Source of the DNA: an uncultured Actinomycetes bacterium
GTDB taxonomy: Bacteria; Actinomycetota; Coriobacteriia; Coriobacteriales; Atopobiaceae
Length of the DNA stretch: 55,188 nt
Assembly (NCBI GenBank): GCA_900313905.1
Contig: OMTG01000063.1
Span: 1-55,188, forward strand
Reading direction: 5' to 3'
Part shown: positions 1-8,889 of the stretch, piece by piece
Position numbering within the stretch: the stretch's first letter is position 1
Layout of the letters: each line of letters opens with the position of its first letter
The notes under the pieces: model-generated
Databases searched by the model: none
What the model was told of the DNA's origin: nothing
Seen by the model: only the letters and a program-made list of their open reading frames with translations
Position numbers and translations under genes: made by a program

Positions 1-228
1 GCATATCGGCTGCAGGTTCCTGCCATCCCGCTGTCCACCAAAAGATTACAGCTCACCCCTCGCAGCCCCCGCTCCCGGGAAGGCTTCCGGGACGAGCGCG
101 GAGGCGGACATCCTGGCCATCGCGGCGACACCCATAAGGGCAGCCCCTACCGTGGCCAGGGCACGCGGGGCGGCCGCGACCGTGGGCAAGGCACGGGGCA
201 CAGCAGCCCCTACAGCGCCTTCTACTGA
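1..228 (+). CDS. C-terminal tail of an RG-rich protein (5' truncated)
   Basis: An open frame runs from base 1 to a TGA at 226-228 with no start inside the window, so only the last 75 residues are visible. The tail is basic and rich in Gly, Arg, His and Asp, with RGG/RGQ-like repeats and a terminal SAFY. Such tails are common at the C-terminus of DEAD-box RNA helicases and some RNA-modifying enzymes, where they bind RNA, but no catalytic domain is visible, so the enzyme cannot be named. A perfect hairpin follows 27 bp after the stop, which supports this being the real end of a transcript. Confidence 0.6.
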   Translation, partial: AYRLQVPAIPLSTKRLQLTPRSPRSREGFRDERGGGHPGHRGDTHKGSPYRGQGTRGGRDRGQGTGHSSPYSAFY

Positions 229-255
229 GCGCCTGGACAAGATATCGCCGATGCA

Positions 256-287
256 ATGAGGGGGAGCGCCCAGGCGCTCCCCCTCAT
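256..287. terminator. Bidirectional hairpin terminator
   Basis: A near-perfect inverted repeat (arms start with ATGAGGGGGAGCGCC, tiny loop) lies between the RG-rich protein and the convergent carboxypeptidase gene. The T-run is weak, so termination strength is inferred from the long GC stem and the convergent arrangement. Confidence 0.75.
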
Positions 288-314
288 CTTGTGCGGATAT
301 ATATGATGCTGTGC

Positions 315-1817
315 CTACTGCTTCGTGTAGAAGGCCTTCATGTCCTCGTAGAGGGCAGCAAGCGTCGGCTCGTCCACGTAGGCCATGTGCCCGCAGCCAT
401 AGCGATGGAACTCGATCCTGCCCTTGAACTCGTCGGGCAGATAGAGGCAGGAGACATCGTGGACGGTGTTCCACCAGGTCGTCGCCGCGTCGTAGCGACC
501 GCCGAGGAAGGCCACCTTCATGGTCGGGTTCCTCTTCAGGGCGACGGCGATATCGAAGGAGACGTTCGGGGCAGAGACCTTCTCCATAGTCCCCGGCTCT
601 GCATGCTCCCAGGTCCAGCTGGTGCCGACCCCTTCGTAGTTGCTGTTGAGGTAGACCGCGGGATTGCGATAGCCGAGCTCCTGGCGCAGGAACCTCCTGA
701 AAGCCGTGACCCAGCTCGACTCGACCGCATCGTCGGCTGCATCCTCGCCCGCGAACCATTCGGCGCTGTCCTGCGTGGCAAGGGGCGCTGCAGAGGAGAA
801 GCGCATATCAAGGCGTCCGCATACCTTCCCCTCATCGGCCAGGATGCCACGCCTGAACTCGTCGAGGCCAATCCTCAGATGCGCACGGCGGATCTCGTCT
901 GCCGGAAGGCCGATGAAGCGCGCCATCTCGGAAGCGACCTCGGCCTCCTTCTCCGCGCCCAGACGGTCGCCCTTCAGAAGCGCTGGCGCGAGCACGTCCT
1001 CATTCCATGCCATGGCCTCATCGAACCAGGCATCCTCATCCACATCCTGGCCTGCCTTGCCGAAATACTGCGCCGTCGCAGCATAGGTCGGCATCATGCC
1101 GAGATAGTAGAGGTCCTCGCCCGGCAGGGTCTGCACCCAGTCGAAGATCGAAGAGAGCATCGTCACGCCGGCGACCTTCACGTTGTTCTCGCCGAGGACG
1201 CGCATGAGGACCGAGTTGCGGACCGTGCCATAGGACTCGCCGAAGAGATAGACCGGGCTTCCCCAGCGGCCATGGGAATCGAGCCATTCCATGATGGCAC
1301 GGCAGAAGGCATCGGCATCCCCATCGATCCCGAAGATCTTCTTCGGATCGGCGTCCTGGGCGACAACAGAGAATCCTGTGCCTGGCGCATCGAGGAAGAC
1401 GAGGTCGGAAAGCCTCAAGAGGCTGTGCTCGTTCTGCTCGGCCTCGATCGGATAGGAGAGGTGCTCCACTCCATCGGTCGCGACACGGAAAGGCCCGATG
1501 CCGCCGAAATCCACCGGCACGGAGGCGCAGCCCGGGCCGCCGTTGTAGCAGAATGTGACCGGACGGGACACATCCGGCTCCCCGCCCGTGAGCTTCACGA
1601 AGCTGAGCGAGAACATCTGCGCCTGCATCCTGCCGGCGTTCGAATAAACGGGCAGATGCGCCGCTGTCGCCTCGTAGCTGAACCGCTCCTCTGCCGTCTC
1701 ATACGTGAGCACCTTCGATGCGGGCTCGGGCACCCCCAGGCGCTCGCCCGGATTGAAGGTGATATAGAGCCCCGATTCCTTCGCGGCGCCCTCAGGCGCC
1801 TTCTCCTCGTCTGCCAT
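315..1817 (-). CDS. Serine carboxypeptidase, peptidase family S10
   Basis: This 500-residue protein has the hallmarks of family S10, which removes C-terminal residues from peptides. The oxyanion-region motif NGGPGCAS is at about 92-99, the nucleophile Ser195 sits in GESYG, and the candidate catalytic Asp443 (in GGRYDAA) and His477 (in GCGHMAY) are in the right order near the C-terminus. There is no signal peptide or membrane segment, so a cytoplasmic role in peptide breakdown is likely. The ATG at 1817 is preceded by GGGAGG. It is transcribed alone and ends near the hairpin at 256-287. The family is certain; the peptide substrates are unknown. Confidence 0.9.
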   Translation of the reverse strand: MADEEKAPEGAAKESGLYITFNPGERLGVPEPASKVLTYETAEERFSYEATAAHLPVYSNAGRMQAQMFSLSFVKLTGGEPDVSRPVTFCYNGGPGCASVPVDFGGIGPFRVATDGVEHLSYPIEAEQNEHSLLRLSDLVFLDAPGTGFSVVAQDADPKKIFGIDGDADAFCRAIMEWLDSHGRWGSPVYLFGESYGTVRNSVLMRVLGENNVKVAGVTMLSSIFDWVQTLPGEDLYYLGMMPTYAATAQYFGKAGQDVDEDAWFDEAMAWNEDVLAPALLKGDRLGAEKEAEVASEMARFIGLPADEIRRAHLRIGLDEFRRGILADEGKVCGRLDMRFSSAAPLATQDSAEWFAGEDAADDAVESSWVTAFRRFLRQELGYRNPAVYLNSNYEGVGTSWTWEHAEPGTMEKVSAPNVSFDIAVALKRNPTMKVAFLGGRYDAATTWWNTVHDVSCLYLPDEFKGRIEFHRYGCGHMAYVDEPTLAALYEDMKAFYTKQ

Positions 1818-2024
1818 GATCCTCCCTGTCCTGGAACTATGCAGATGGTTCCAGCCTCTGACGTATGCATTCCAGACTTCCCGACCGCTTGCAGTCGGTT
1901 AAGCGCCGCTGCGCAGCCTCTGGTGCATACTGTAGATAATATGTGTACAATAACACATTTGTAAGTTTCGGCTTATCTGTCCGCGCATCTGCTGCGGCAC
2001 ATCACAGTAGTTTGGAGCTTCGCT

Positions 2025-4262
2025 ATGAGCACAAAGACTGCAGATGCCCATCAGAAGGTGACAAGGAAGAGCACAAGCACCATACCGCTGAGCATGGGCA
2101 TGATCCTCGTCACATTGGGCGTCGTCTATGGAGACATCGGCACCTCGCCGATGTACACCATCAAGGCCATCATCTCCGGAAACGGGGGCTTGGCGACCAT
2201 CGATGAGGACGTGATCCTGGGCGCCCTCTCGCTGATCATCTGGACCATCACGCTGATCACGACCGTGAAGTACGTCCTGATCGCCATGAAGGCCGACAAC
2301 CACGGAGAAGGCGGCATCTTCGCCCTCTACAGCCTGGTGCGCCACTGCGCGAAGTGGCTCATCCTCCCGGCCATGATCGGAGGCGCGGCGCTTCTCGCCG
2401 ATGGCATCCTGACGCCGGCTGTCACGGTCACGACCGCCATCGAGGGCCTGCGCACGATCGATCTGGGGCAGCGCCTCATCGGCGACAACCAGCACATCGT
2501 CGTCGGCATCACGATCGTGATCCTCTGCATCCTCTTCATGATCCAGCGCGCCGGCACCTCCTCGATCGGCAAGCTCTTCGGGCCGGTCATGACCATATGG
2601 TTCGGGTTCCTCGGCATCACAGGGCTCCTCAACATCGGGGCCGACCTCAATGTCCTGCGCGCCCTGAACCCGGTCCGCGCCATCACCTTCCTCTTCTCCG
2701 ACAAGAATGCTGCCGGCATGATGGTGCTCGGCAACGTCTTCCTCTGCACGACCGGCGCCGAGGCCCTCTATTCCGATATGGGCCATGTCGGGAAGGCGAA
2801 CATCTACGCCTCCTGGCCTGTCGTGAAGACCTGCCTCATCCTCAACTACCTGGGCCAGGGCGCCTGGGTCCTCGGCAACAAGACCGACCCGGCACTCCTT
2901 GCCTTGGGCGACTCCATGAACCCGTTCTTCCAGATGCTTCCTGAGATCTGGCGCCCCTTCGCGGTCATCCTCTCGACCTTTGCCGCCATCATCGCCTCGC
3001 AGGCGCTCATCACGGGCTCCTATTCAATCGTCTCCGAGGCAATCCGCCTCAACCTCCTGCCCCACATGAAGATCACCTACCCGTCCGAGACCAAGGGCCA
3101 GCTCTACATCCCCCTTGTCAACAACATCATGTGGGTGGCCTGCATCTTCGTCGTCCTGCTCTTCCAGAGCTCCTCGCACATGGAGGCAGCCTACGGCCTC
3201 GCCATCACGCTCACGATGCTGATGACGACAATACTGCTGTACACCTACCTCTCCCAGATCCGCCACAAGCATGCGCCGGCTGTCGTCTTCCTGATCTTCT
3301 TCGGCGCCCTCGAGCTCACGTTCTTCTTCTCGAGCCTGACGAAGTTCATGCATGGCGGCTACTTCACCGTCCTCATGGCGACGCTCATCTTCATCGTCAT
3401 GTATGTCTGGCGCCGCGGCACCGCCATCGAGCGCACCCAGTCCGTCTATCTGCCTGTCAAGGACTATGTCGGCCAGCTTGCCGAACTGCGTGACGACTCC
3501 TCCTTCGACTACCTTGCCGACAACCTCGTGTTCCTGACGAACGACTCCTCGCCTGACAAGCTCGACCGCGACATCCTCTACTCAATCCTCGACAAGCGCC
3601 CGAAGCGTGCCCGCGCCTACTGGTTCCTGAATGTCACCGTCACCGATGAGCCGAACACCCTCGAGTATTCGGTCAACAGCTTCGGCACCGACTTCATCTT
3701 CAAGGTCCAGCTGCGCCTCGGCTTCCGCGTGAACCAGCGCGTCAACGCCTTCCTGCGCCAGATCGTCGGCGACCTCGTGGCGAACCACGAGCTCTCGAAG
3801 CAGGACCACCACTACTCGATCTACCGCGACCCGGGCACCGTGGGCGACTTCCGCTTCATCATCCTCCACAAGGCCCTTGCCCCTGAGACGGCGCTCTCCG
3901 GCATGGACTACCGGATCATGATGATGAAGTACGCAATCAGGCACATGTGCGGCTCCCCTGCCCGCTGGTATGGCCTCGAGAACTCGAGCATCATCTACGA
4001 GTTCGTGCCGCTGTTCACCCGTGCCAAGGCAGCGCCGACCCTGAAGCGGGTCGCACCTCCCGACACGACCGGCACCTCCCCGATCCTTGCCAAGCAGGAG
4101 GACGACGAGGACATCTTCTCCGACTCTGTTGCGGATGAGACCGCAAGCATGACAGCGATCACGGAGCAGTCCGTGATTGGCGGCGACACGGCTGTCTTCC
4201 GTCCGCTCAGCGATGAGGACATCGAAGAAGAAGAGGGCTCGGATCAGGCTGACGGCAAGTAG
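2025..4262 (+). CDS. kup: Kup-family potassium uptake protein
   Basis: The 745-residue protein begins its membrane domain with the Kup signature (LGVVYGDIGTSP, about residues 30-41) and has about 12 hydrophobic segments up to about residue 450. A long soluble C-terminal domain ends in an acidic tail. Kup proteins import K+ with protons across the cytoplasmic membrane. The start is supported by GGAG seven bases upstream. The preceding 207-bp gap contains an AT-rich stretch with TGTGT/ACACA arms (about 1941-1960) and TACAAT-like hexamers, which could form the promoter. I saw no c-di-AMP riboswitch signature there. A strong hairpin follows the stop. Confidence 0.95.
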   Translation: MSTKTADAHQKVTRKSTSTIPLSMGMILVTLGVVYGDIGTSPMYTIKAIISGNGGLATIDEDVILGALSLIIWTITLITTVKYVLIAMKADNHGEGGIFALYSLVRHCAKWLILPAMIGGAALLADGILTPAVTVTTAIEGLRTIDLGQRLIGDNQHIVVGITIVILCILFMIQRAGTSSIGKLFGPVMTIWFGFLGITGLLNIGADLNVLRALNPVRAITFLFSDKNAAGMMVLGNVFLCTTGAEALYSDMGHVGKANIYASWPVVKTCLILNYLGQGAWVLGNKTDPALLALGDSMNPFFQMLPEIWRPFAVILSTFAAIIASQALITGSYSIVSEAIRLNLLPHMKITYPSETKGQLYIPLVNNIMWVACIFVVLLFQSSSHMEAAYGLAITLTMLMTTILLYTYLSQIRHKHAPAVVFLIFFGALELTFFFSSLTKFMHGGYFTVLMATLIFIVMYVWRRGTAIERTQSVYLPVKDYVGQLAELRDDSSFDYLADNLVFLTNDSSPDKLDRDILYSILDKRPKRARAYWFLNVTVTDEPNTLEYSVNSFGTDFIFKVQLRLGFRVNQRVNAFLRQIVGDLVANHELSKQDHHYSIYRDPGTVGDFRFIILHKALAPETALSGMDYRIMMMKYAIRHMCGSPARWYGLENSSIIYEFVPLFTRAKAAPTLKRVAPPDTTGTSPILAKQEDDEDIFSDSVADETASMTAITEQSVIGGDTAVFRPLSDEDIEEEEGSDQADGK

Positions 4263-4283
4263 CTGCCCTCTTTCCAGAACGCA

Positions 4284-4317
4284 GAGACCCCCTCTGAAAA
4301 ACTCCAGAGGGGGTCTC
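4284..4317 (+). terminator. Rho-independent-type terminator after kup
   Basis: Perfect 13-bp arms (GAGACCCCCTCTG and its complement) enclose a short loop, 21 bp after the kup stop. It lies between convergent genes and may work in both directions; the T-run is short. Confidence 0.8.
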
Positions 4318-4374
4318 TTCATATGCAGGGAATGTGCGCACACGAGATACTATGCGGACAGTGCCTCAATCCGG

Positions 4375-5214
4375 CTAGCGCTTCTCCAAAAGATGCTCCA
4401 GCGTCTGCGCCACCCCATCCTCGTCGTTCGAAGGGCAGACGATATCGGCAGCCGCCTTCGTCTCGAGCTCGGCGTTCTCCATCGCGACGCCCAGGCCTGC
4501 TGCCGCAAGAAGAGGCGCATCGTTCAGCCCATCGCCGAAGGCAAGGGAATCCTCGATAGGGATGCCGAGATGGCCGCAGAGCCACCTCAGGGCCGCGCCC
4601 TTGCTGCAGCCGCAATCGAGCACCTCTATGTCATGCGGCACCGAGGTGGTCCAGGCAAGGGTGGGATCCTCCCCGATGGCGGCAATCACCGCATCCCGGT
4701 CCTCTTCCGTATGCCAGAAGAGCGTCACGCGCTCTACCTTCCCGCCATCCCGCTCGAGGCGGTCCAGGATCTCGTCGCACGTCTCGTCGGTCACGGTCCT
4801 GAAGCCTTTCACGGCCTTCAGCGTATAGGCGTCGATACCGAAGGAATCCATCCGCTCGAAGGCAGGACGGCTGGACCAGATCTTCCCATCCGCAAAGATA
4901 TCGAAGGTCACATCGAGTGTCCGCACCCGCTCCCAGAGCTGGCGGGCACGGCAGGCCCCCAGCAGCACCTCGTGGAGCGTCTCGCCATCCTCAACCCGCA
5001 GGATCTTCGCCCCGTTCGAGCACACGGCATAGTGGCAGGCATCAAGCGACAGGAGCTCTTCAGGGATGCCGGTAAGGGCCCGACCCGAGCAGGGCACGAA
5101 TTCGATGCCCTGCTCCCCCAGCTCCACAAGCGCTCTGCGCGTCCGTGGACTCAGCGTCTTGTCAGTTGCGAGCAGCGTCCCATCGAGGTCGGAGAAGACC
5201 ACCCTTACGTCCAA
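4375..5214 (-). CDS. Cof-type HAD-superfamily phosphatase
   Basis: This 279-residue protein has HAD motif I (SDLDGTLL; nucleophile Asp9 and acid Asp11), a subclass IIB cap region in the middle and motif IV (FGDGLNDAPLL) near residue 235. Cof-like enzymes dephosphorylate sugar phosphates, nucleotides or flavin-related metabolites in the cytoplasm; the substrate cannot be read from sequence. The start is a TTG, supported by AAGGAG eight bases upstream. That site lies inside the 3' end of the citrate synthase gene, and the two genes overlap by 10 bp, so translational coupling is likely. Confidence 0.9.
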   Translation of the reverse strand: MDVRVVFSDLDGTLLATDKTLSPRTRRALVELGEQGIEFVPCSGRALTGIPEELLSLDACHYAVCSNGAKILRVEDGETLHEVLLGACRARQLWERVRTLDVTFDIFADGKIWSSRPAFERMDSFGIDAYTLKAVKGFRTVTDETCDEILDRLERDGGKVERVTLFWHTEEDRDAVIAAIGEDPTLAWTTSVPHDIEVLDCGCSKGAALRWLCGHLGIPIEDSLAFGDGLNDAPLLAAAGLGVAMENAELETKAAADIVCPSNDEDGVAQTLEHLLEKR

Positions 5215-6770
5215 ATCCGCGACTCCTTGGCACGTTCAGCCAGCGGCACATACTCATTTTCAGGCATGTAGGAGTTGTAGGCAGGACGAATGATCCTGCT
5301 CGAGCCATAGAGCTCCTCCATGCGGTGCGATGCCCAGCCAGCCATGCGGGCGATTGCGAAGATTGGCGTATACATCTCCTCGGGGATGCCGAGCATCGAA
5401 TAGACGAAGCCTGTATAGAGGTCGATGTTCGCGCAGATCGGCTTCGTGATGCCCTTCACATCGCGCATCACCTGAGGGCCAAGGTCCTCGATGCGCTCGA
5501 TCAGGTTGAGGCGCTCCTCCTGGCCCTTGATCTTCGCAAGCTTGCGGGCATACTTCTTCACAAGCTGGGCCCTCGGGTCGGAGAGCGTATAGACCGCATG
5601 GCCAAGCCCGTAGATGAGGCCGGACCGGTCGAAGGCCTGCCCCTGCACAATCTGGGCAAGATAGGACGCAATCTCGTCGTCGTCCTCCCAGTTCCCGACA
5701 TGGGCCCCGATATCGTCGATCATCTCGCCGACCTTGGAGTTCGCGCCGCCGTGCTTCGGCCCCTTGAGCGAGCCGATGGCTGCCGAATAGGCGGAATAGG
5801 CATCGGTGCCCGAGCTCGAGAGTACACGGCAGGAGAAGGTCGAGTTGTTGCCGCCGCCATGCTCGGCATGGAGCATCAGCATCACGTCGAGCATCATGGC
5901 CTCTTCGTGCGTGAATCCCTCATCGCCCCTGAGGATATCGAGGACGGTCTCCGCCATCGAGAATCCCGGCTCTGCAGCTGGCACGACGAGGCGGGCATTC
6001 TCCTCGGCAGCGCGGTTCGCTGCCTGGGCGATCGCAGCGATGCGGGGCAGGCGTCCGAGCATCGAGAGCGCGACATCCACCTCATGCTCAGGCGAGGTGT
6101 CATCAGGAATAGGATCGAAGGCATAGAGCATCAGGACGGAGCGGGCCATAACGTTCATGATGGAATGGGAGCGGGTCCTGCGCGGGAAGACGCCGAGGAA
6201 GTCCGTCGGGAACTCGCGCCTCGAGTCGATGCGTGCCTTGAAGTCGTCGAGCTGGTCAGGCGTCGGCAGGGCGCCAGAGATCAGCAGATAGGCGATCTCC
6301 TCGTAGCCGAAGCGGTCCTCCTCCTGCGGATGCGAGACGAGGTCGCGGATATGGTAGCCACGGTAGATGAGGTCACCCTCATCGGGCACGAGCTTGCCGT
6401 CCACCTTGTTGTAGCCATGGACATTCGAGATGGTGGTGAGTCCCACCAGCACGCCGGAGCCATCCGCATTGCGGAGGCCACGCTTCACATCGTACTTGGC
6501 AAAGAGCTCGTTCGGCACCTCGTCAATGGCACGGAATCCGACATAGAGCTGGTCCGATACTGGAGGCCTTCCCAAGCTGACGCTGGGCATCGGGTATGAG
6601 TCGCCCATGAGACGCAGCGCCGACGTCTCGGTGGAATCGAGGATGGCGCCACGGCGATGCTCCTTGCCCGGTACGATCTTCTGCATGGAAGGTGCAGTGG
6701 GCATATCGTGCTTGGATGCTTCTGGCCCGCCACCCTTATGAGTGTCGGGCTCCTTTTCGTCCTTGGACAT
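5205..6770 (-). CDS. gltA: Citrate synthase (citrate/2-methylcitrate synthase family)
   Basis: The 521-residue protein matches citrate synthase from about residue 75 on. The three catalytic positions are visible: the His in HAEHGGGNNS, the His in YGLGHAVYT and the Asp in ANIDLYTGF. It condenses oxaloacetate with acetyl-CoA (or propionyl-CoA if a methylcitrate synthase). The N-terminal ~70 residues are a polar extension not usual for the family. The start at 6770 is preceded by GGGAGG. It sits between an ACT-domain gene upstream and a HAD phosphatase downstream on the same strand. In a fermentative host it most likely supplies 2-oxoglutarate for glutamate synthesis; this is inference. Confidence 0.9.
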   Translation of the reverse strand: MSKDEKEPDTHKGGGPEASKHDMPTAPSMQKIVPGKEHRRGAILDSTETSALRLMGDSYPMPSVSLGRPPVSDQLYVGFRAIDEVPNELFAKYDVKRGLRNADGSGVLVGLTTISNVHGYNKVDGKLVPDEGDLIYRGYHIRDLVSHPQEEDRFGYEEIAYLLISGALPTPDQLDDFKARIDSRREFPTDFLGVFPRRTRSHSIMNVMARSVLMLYAFDPIPDDTSPEHEVDVALSMLGRLPRIAAIAQAANRAAEENARLVVPAAEPGFSMAETVLDILRGDEGFTHEEAMMLDVMLMLHAEHGGGNNSTFSCRVLSSSGTDAYSAYSAAIGSLKGPKHGGANSKVGEMIDDIGAHVGNWEDDDEIASYLAQIVQGQAFDRSGLIYGLGHAVYTLSDPRAQLVKKYARKLAKIKGQEERLNLIERIEDLGPQVMRDVKGITKPICANIDLYTGFVYSMLGIPEEMYTPIFAIARMAGWASHRMEELYGSSRIIRPAYNSYMPENEYVPLAERAKESRIWT

Positions 6771-6791
6771 GCTGCCTCCCAGGTTTCTGTT

Positions 6792-7088
6792 CTAGAGCCG
6801 GTACATGAAGCGGAAAACCTCTTCGCGCTGGAGCGTGATCTGCACGCCGAGCTTCTGCGAAAGGTCCGCAAGCTCCGCCTGGAGAGCCTTGAACGAGACA
6901 TCGGTATCCTTCAGGTCCACCAGCATGGTCATCGTGAAGATGCCCTGGAGGATGGTCTGGGAGATGTCCAGGATGTTCGCATCATGCTCAGAGAGCACGC
7001 CTGTCACCGCTGCGACAATGCCCGACCGGTCGCTGCCCAGCACCGTGATGATGGCGCGGTTCTGCGCTTCGTCCTCGTTGTAGTCCAT
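6792..7088 (-). CDS. Small ACT-domain protein (UPF0237 type)
   Basis: A 98-residue protein made of one to two ACT-like units, beginning with the typical ITVLGSDRSGIVAAV segment of the UPF0237/GcvR-like family. ACT domains bind amino acids or other small ligands and regulate metabolism. Longer in-frame starts exist upstream, but the ATG at 7088 has GGGAGG five bases before it and gives the usual family length. It is 21 bp upstream of the citrate synthase gene on the same strand, so an operon is likely. The family often pairs with a UPF0210 protein, which is not present here. The ligand is unknown. Confidence 0.85.
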   Translation of the reverse strand: MDYNEDEAQNRAIITVLGSDRSGIVAAVTGVLSEHDANILDISQTILQGIFTMTMLVDLKDTDVSFKALQAELADLSQKLGVQITLQREEVFRFMYRL

Positions 7089-7221
7089 GAAGCCCTCCCT
7101 CGACGGTTGCATGGTATTGATTGTATCCGAGGCCATAGACTTGTATCGCCCCTGTGCCCTATTGTTAACAGGCAACGTATATAAATAATGCATTCATGTC
7201 CTTGGGAGGCACCCCCGCTCC

Positions 7222-7252
7222 TTGCCATCTGTTCGACTGCATCCCCTATAAT
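7222..7252 (+). promoter_or_regulatory. Candidate promoter of the alpha/beta hydrolase gene
   Basis: A perfect -10 hexamer TATAAT is at 7247-7252. The best -35 match is TTGCCA at 7222-7227 with a long 19-bp spacer. It lies 39 bp before the start codon at 7292. Confidence 0.4.
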
Positions 7253-7291
7253 GCAGGCGTCCATCGATGCAGTCAGGCAAAGGAGGCTGGC

Positions 7292-8236
7292 ATGAAAAAG
7301 AGGAAGCGGGGCGCCAGAAAGCGCCTTCTCATCGCAATATTGGTGGTGGCAGGCGCCATCGGAGGATTCTTCGCATGGTCAGCCCTGAAGCCAGCTGCCC
7401 CTGCAAGCTACACCACGTCCACGCCGACCGGCGGCGCGATCGAGGCCCGCTATCTCGCCGAGGGCACGCACAGCGTCGCCGAGAAGGACTATGCCGTGCT
7501 GGAGAGCTACAAGCGCTATGAGGTGTGGTATCCCGCAGATCTTGCAGACGGCGAGCGCTGCCCCATCGTGGTCGTCTCCAATGGGACCGGCGTCCCTGCG
7601 AGCAAGGCCAAGGCCGTCTGGGAGCACTATGCCTCCTGGGGCATGGTCGTGATCGCGACCGAGGAGGGCTATTCCTGGAATGGCTTCTCCTCCGAGATGT
7701 GCGTCCGCTTCGCCGAGAAGCTCGATGCGCAGGAGACGATTGGCGATGAGGAGGGCAATGCCCTGGTCGGGCACCTCGACCTCTCCCATATCGCAGCCAT
7801 TGGCCACTCCCAGGGAGGGGTCGGCGTCGCAAATGCCCTCTCCTCGTGGGACCATGCCGGAAGCTATACCTGCTGCGTGATGCTCTCGCCCACCAACCTC
7901 GATCTGGCGCACAGCCTCGAGTGGGACTATGACCCGACCAAGATCTCGGTTCCGACGCTCATCATGGCATCGACAGGCCAGACCGATGCGGGTCTCGTCG
8001 TCTCAAAGGACCAGCTCCGTGCCATCTACGACGAGATCGCGTCGCCTCAGAAGTTCATGGCACACCGGAACGACTGCGACCATGGAGAGATGCTCTACCG
8101 TGCCGATGGCTACGTGACCGCCTTCCTCCTCTGGCAGCTCGAAGGCGACGAGGAAGCAGCGGCCGCCTTCACTGGCACGAATCCGGAGCTTGCCCAGAAC
8201 AGCCTCTACGAGGACGTGGCGCTCTCGCAGGGATAG
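7292..8236 (+). CDS. Membrane-anchored alpha/beta hydrolase
   Basis: The 314-residue protein has a basic N-terminus (MKKRKRGARKR) and one hydrophobic segment (about 12-30), giving a signal anchor with the catalytic domain outside the membrane. The nucleophile elbow is GHSQGG at about residue 170, and the nearby fold resembles the chlorophyllase/dienelactone hydrolase/PET-hydrolase-like group. A late Asp and the His in DCDHGEML are candidate triad members. The start has AAAGGAGG five bases upstream, which excludes the longer in-frame extension. The substrate is unknown; an extracytoplasmic esterase is the best guess. Confidence 0.8.
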   Translation: MKKRKRGARKRLLIAILVVAGAIGGFFAWSALKPAAPASYTTSTPTGGAIEARYLAEGTHSVAEKDYAVLESYKRYEVWYPADLADGERCPIVVVSNGTGVPASKAKAVWEHYASWGMVVIATEEGYSWNGFSSEMCVRFAEKLDAQETIGDEEGNALVGHLDLSHIAAIGHSQGGVGVANALSSWDHAGSYTCCVMLSPTNLDLAHSLEWDYDPTKISVPTLIMASTGQTDAGLVVSKDQLRAIYDEIASPQKFMAHRNDCDHGEMLYRADGYVTAFLLWQLEGDEEAAAAFTGTNPELAQNSLYEDVALSQG

Positions 8237-8253
8237 CTTTGCAGCAGCAGCCG

Positions 8254-8889
8254 CTAGAGCCTTCCTCCTCTGAGATACCAGACCGCGATCTGGGTGCGGT
8301 TATGGAGGCCGAGCTTTGCCAGGATGCTGGAGATGTGGTTCCTGAGCGTCCCTTCGCTCATGCAGAGGGCATCCGCTATCTCGCCGTTGCCCTTCCCCTC
8401 GGCGATGGCACGGACGACCTCCTGCTCGCGGGATGTGAGCCCTTCCAGGATGGAGGGTTCCTCCGGCAGATTCGTGGGCGTGCCGGAGAGCTGGGCCGCC
8501 CGCGCGAGGACCTTGCCTTCGAGGACGCTCTGCCCAGCCATAACGACACGGAGCGCCGGAGCGATTGTGGCCACATCCTGCTTGATCAGATAGCCCTTCG
8601 CGCCAAGCTTCAGGGCCTGCACGATGTATTCGTCGTCCGAGAAGGTCGTGAGGAAGACGATGCGGGCAGCCGGATCCAGGGCCAGGATATCCTCTGCCGC
8701 CTTCATCCCGCCATGCTCCCCCATCTGGATATCGAGGAGCGCGATATCTGGCTCGAGCTCCCGATAGAGCGCCACCGCCTCCGTGCCGTCCGTGGCGCAG
8801 CCGACGACCTCGATATCAGGCTGGGCGCCCAGGATGGTGGCAAGCGAGCGCACGACGATGCGGTCGTCATCTGCGATGACAATCCTCAT
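8254..8889 (-). CDS. NarL/FixJ-family response regulator
   Basis: This 211-residue protein has an N-terminal receiver domain with the acidic pocket (ADDDR) and phosphoacceptor Asp in LLDIQMGEHG (about residue 53), followed by a LuxR-type helix-turn-helix (LTSREQEVVRAIAEG to HISSILAKLG, about 147-195). It should be phosphorylated by the histidine kinase encoded immediately upstream; the genes overlap by 4 bp (ATGA). The divergent ABC-2 exporter is the obvious regulatory target, as in linearmycin-type LnrJK-LnrLMN systems. The gene ends 17 bp from the convergent hydrolase. Confidence 0.92.
   Translation of the reverse strand: MRIVIADDDRIVVRSLATILGAQPDIEVVGCATDGTEAVALYRELEPDIALLDIQMGEHGGMKAAEDILALDPAARIVFLTTFSDDEYIVQALKLGAKGYLIKQDVATIAPALRVVMAGQSVLEGKVLARAAQLSGTPTNLPEEPSILEGLTSREQEVVRAIAEGKGNGEIADALCMSEGTLRNHISSILAKLGLHNRTQIAVWYLRGGRL

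Noticed and set aside
291-1964. Long plus-strand frame (557 codons) over the carboxypeptidase gene
   Set aside because: It is an antisense shadow of a clear S10 peptidase and has no protein character or ribosome site. Similar long antisense frames over htpG, feoB, the ABC genes and pflB were rejected for the same reason.
1818-2024. Possible c-di-AMP (ydaO-type) riboswitch before kup
   Set aside because: The leader is short and shows only a small CCGAC/GTCGG hairpin; I could not find the conserved ydaO segments.
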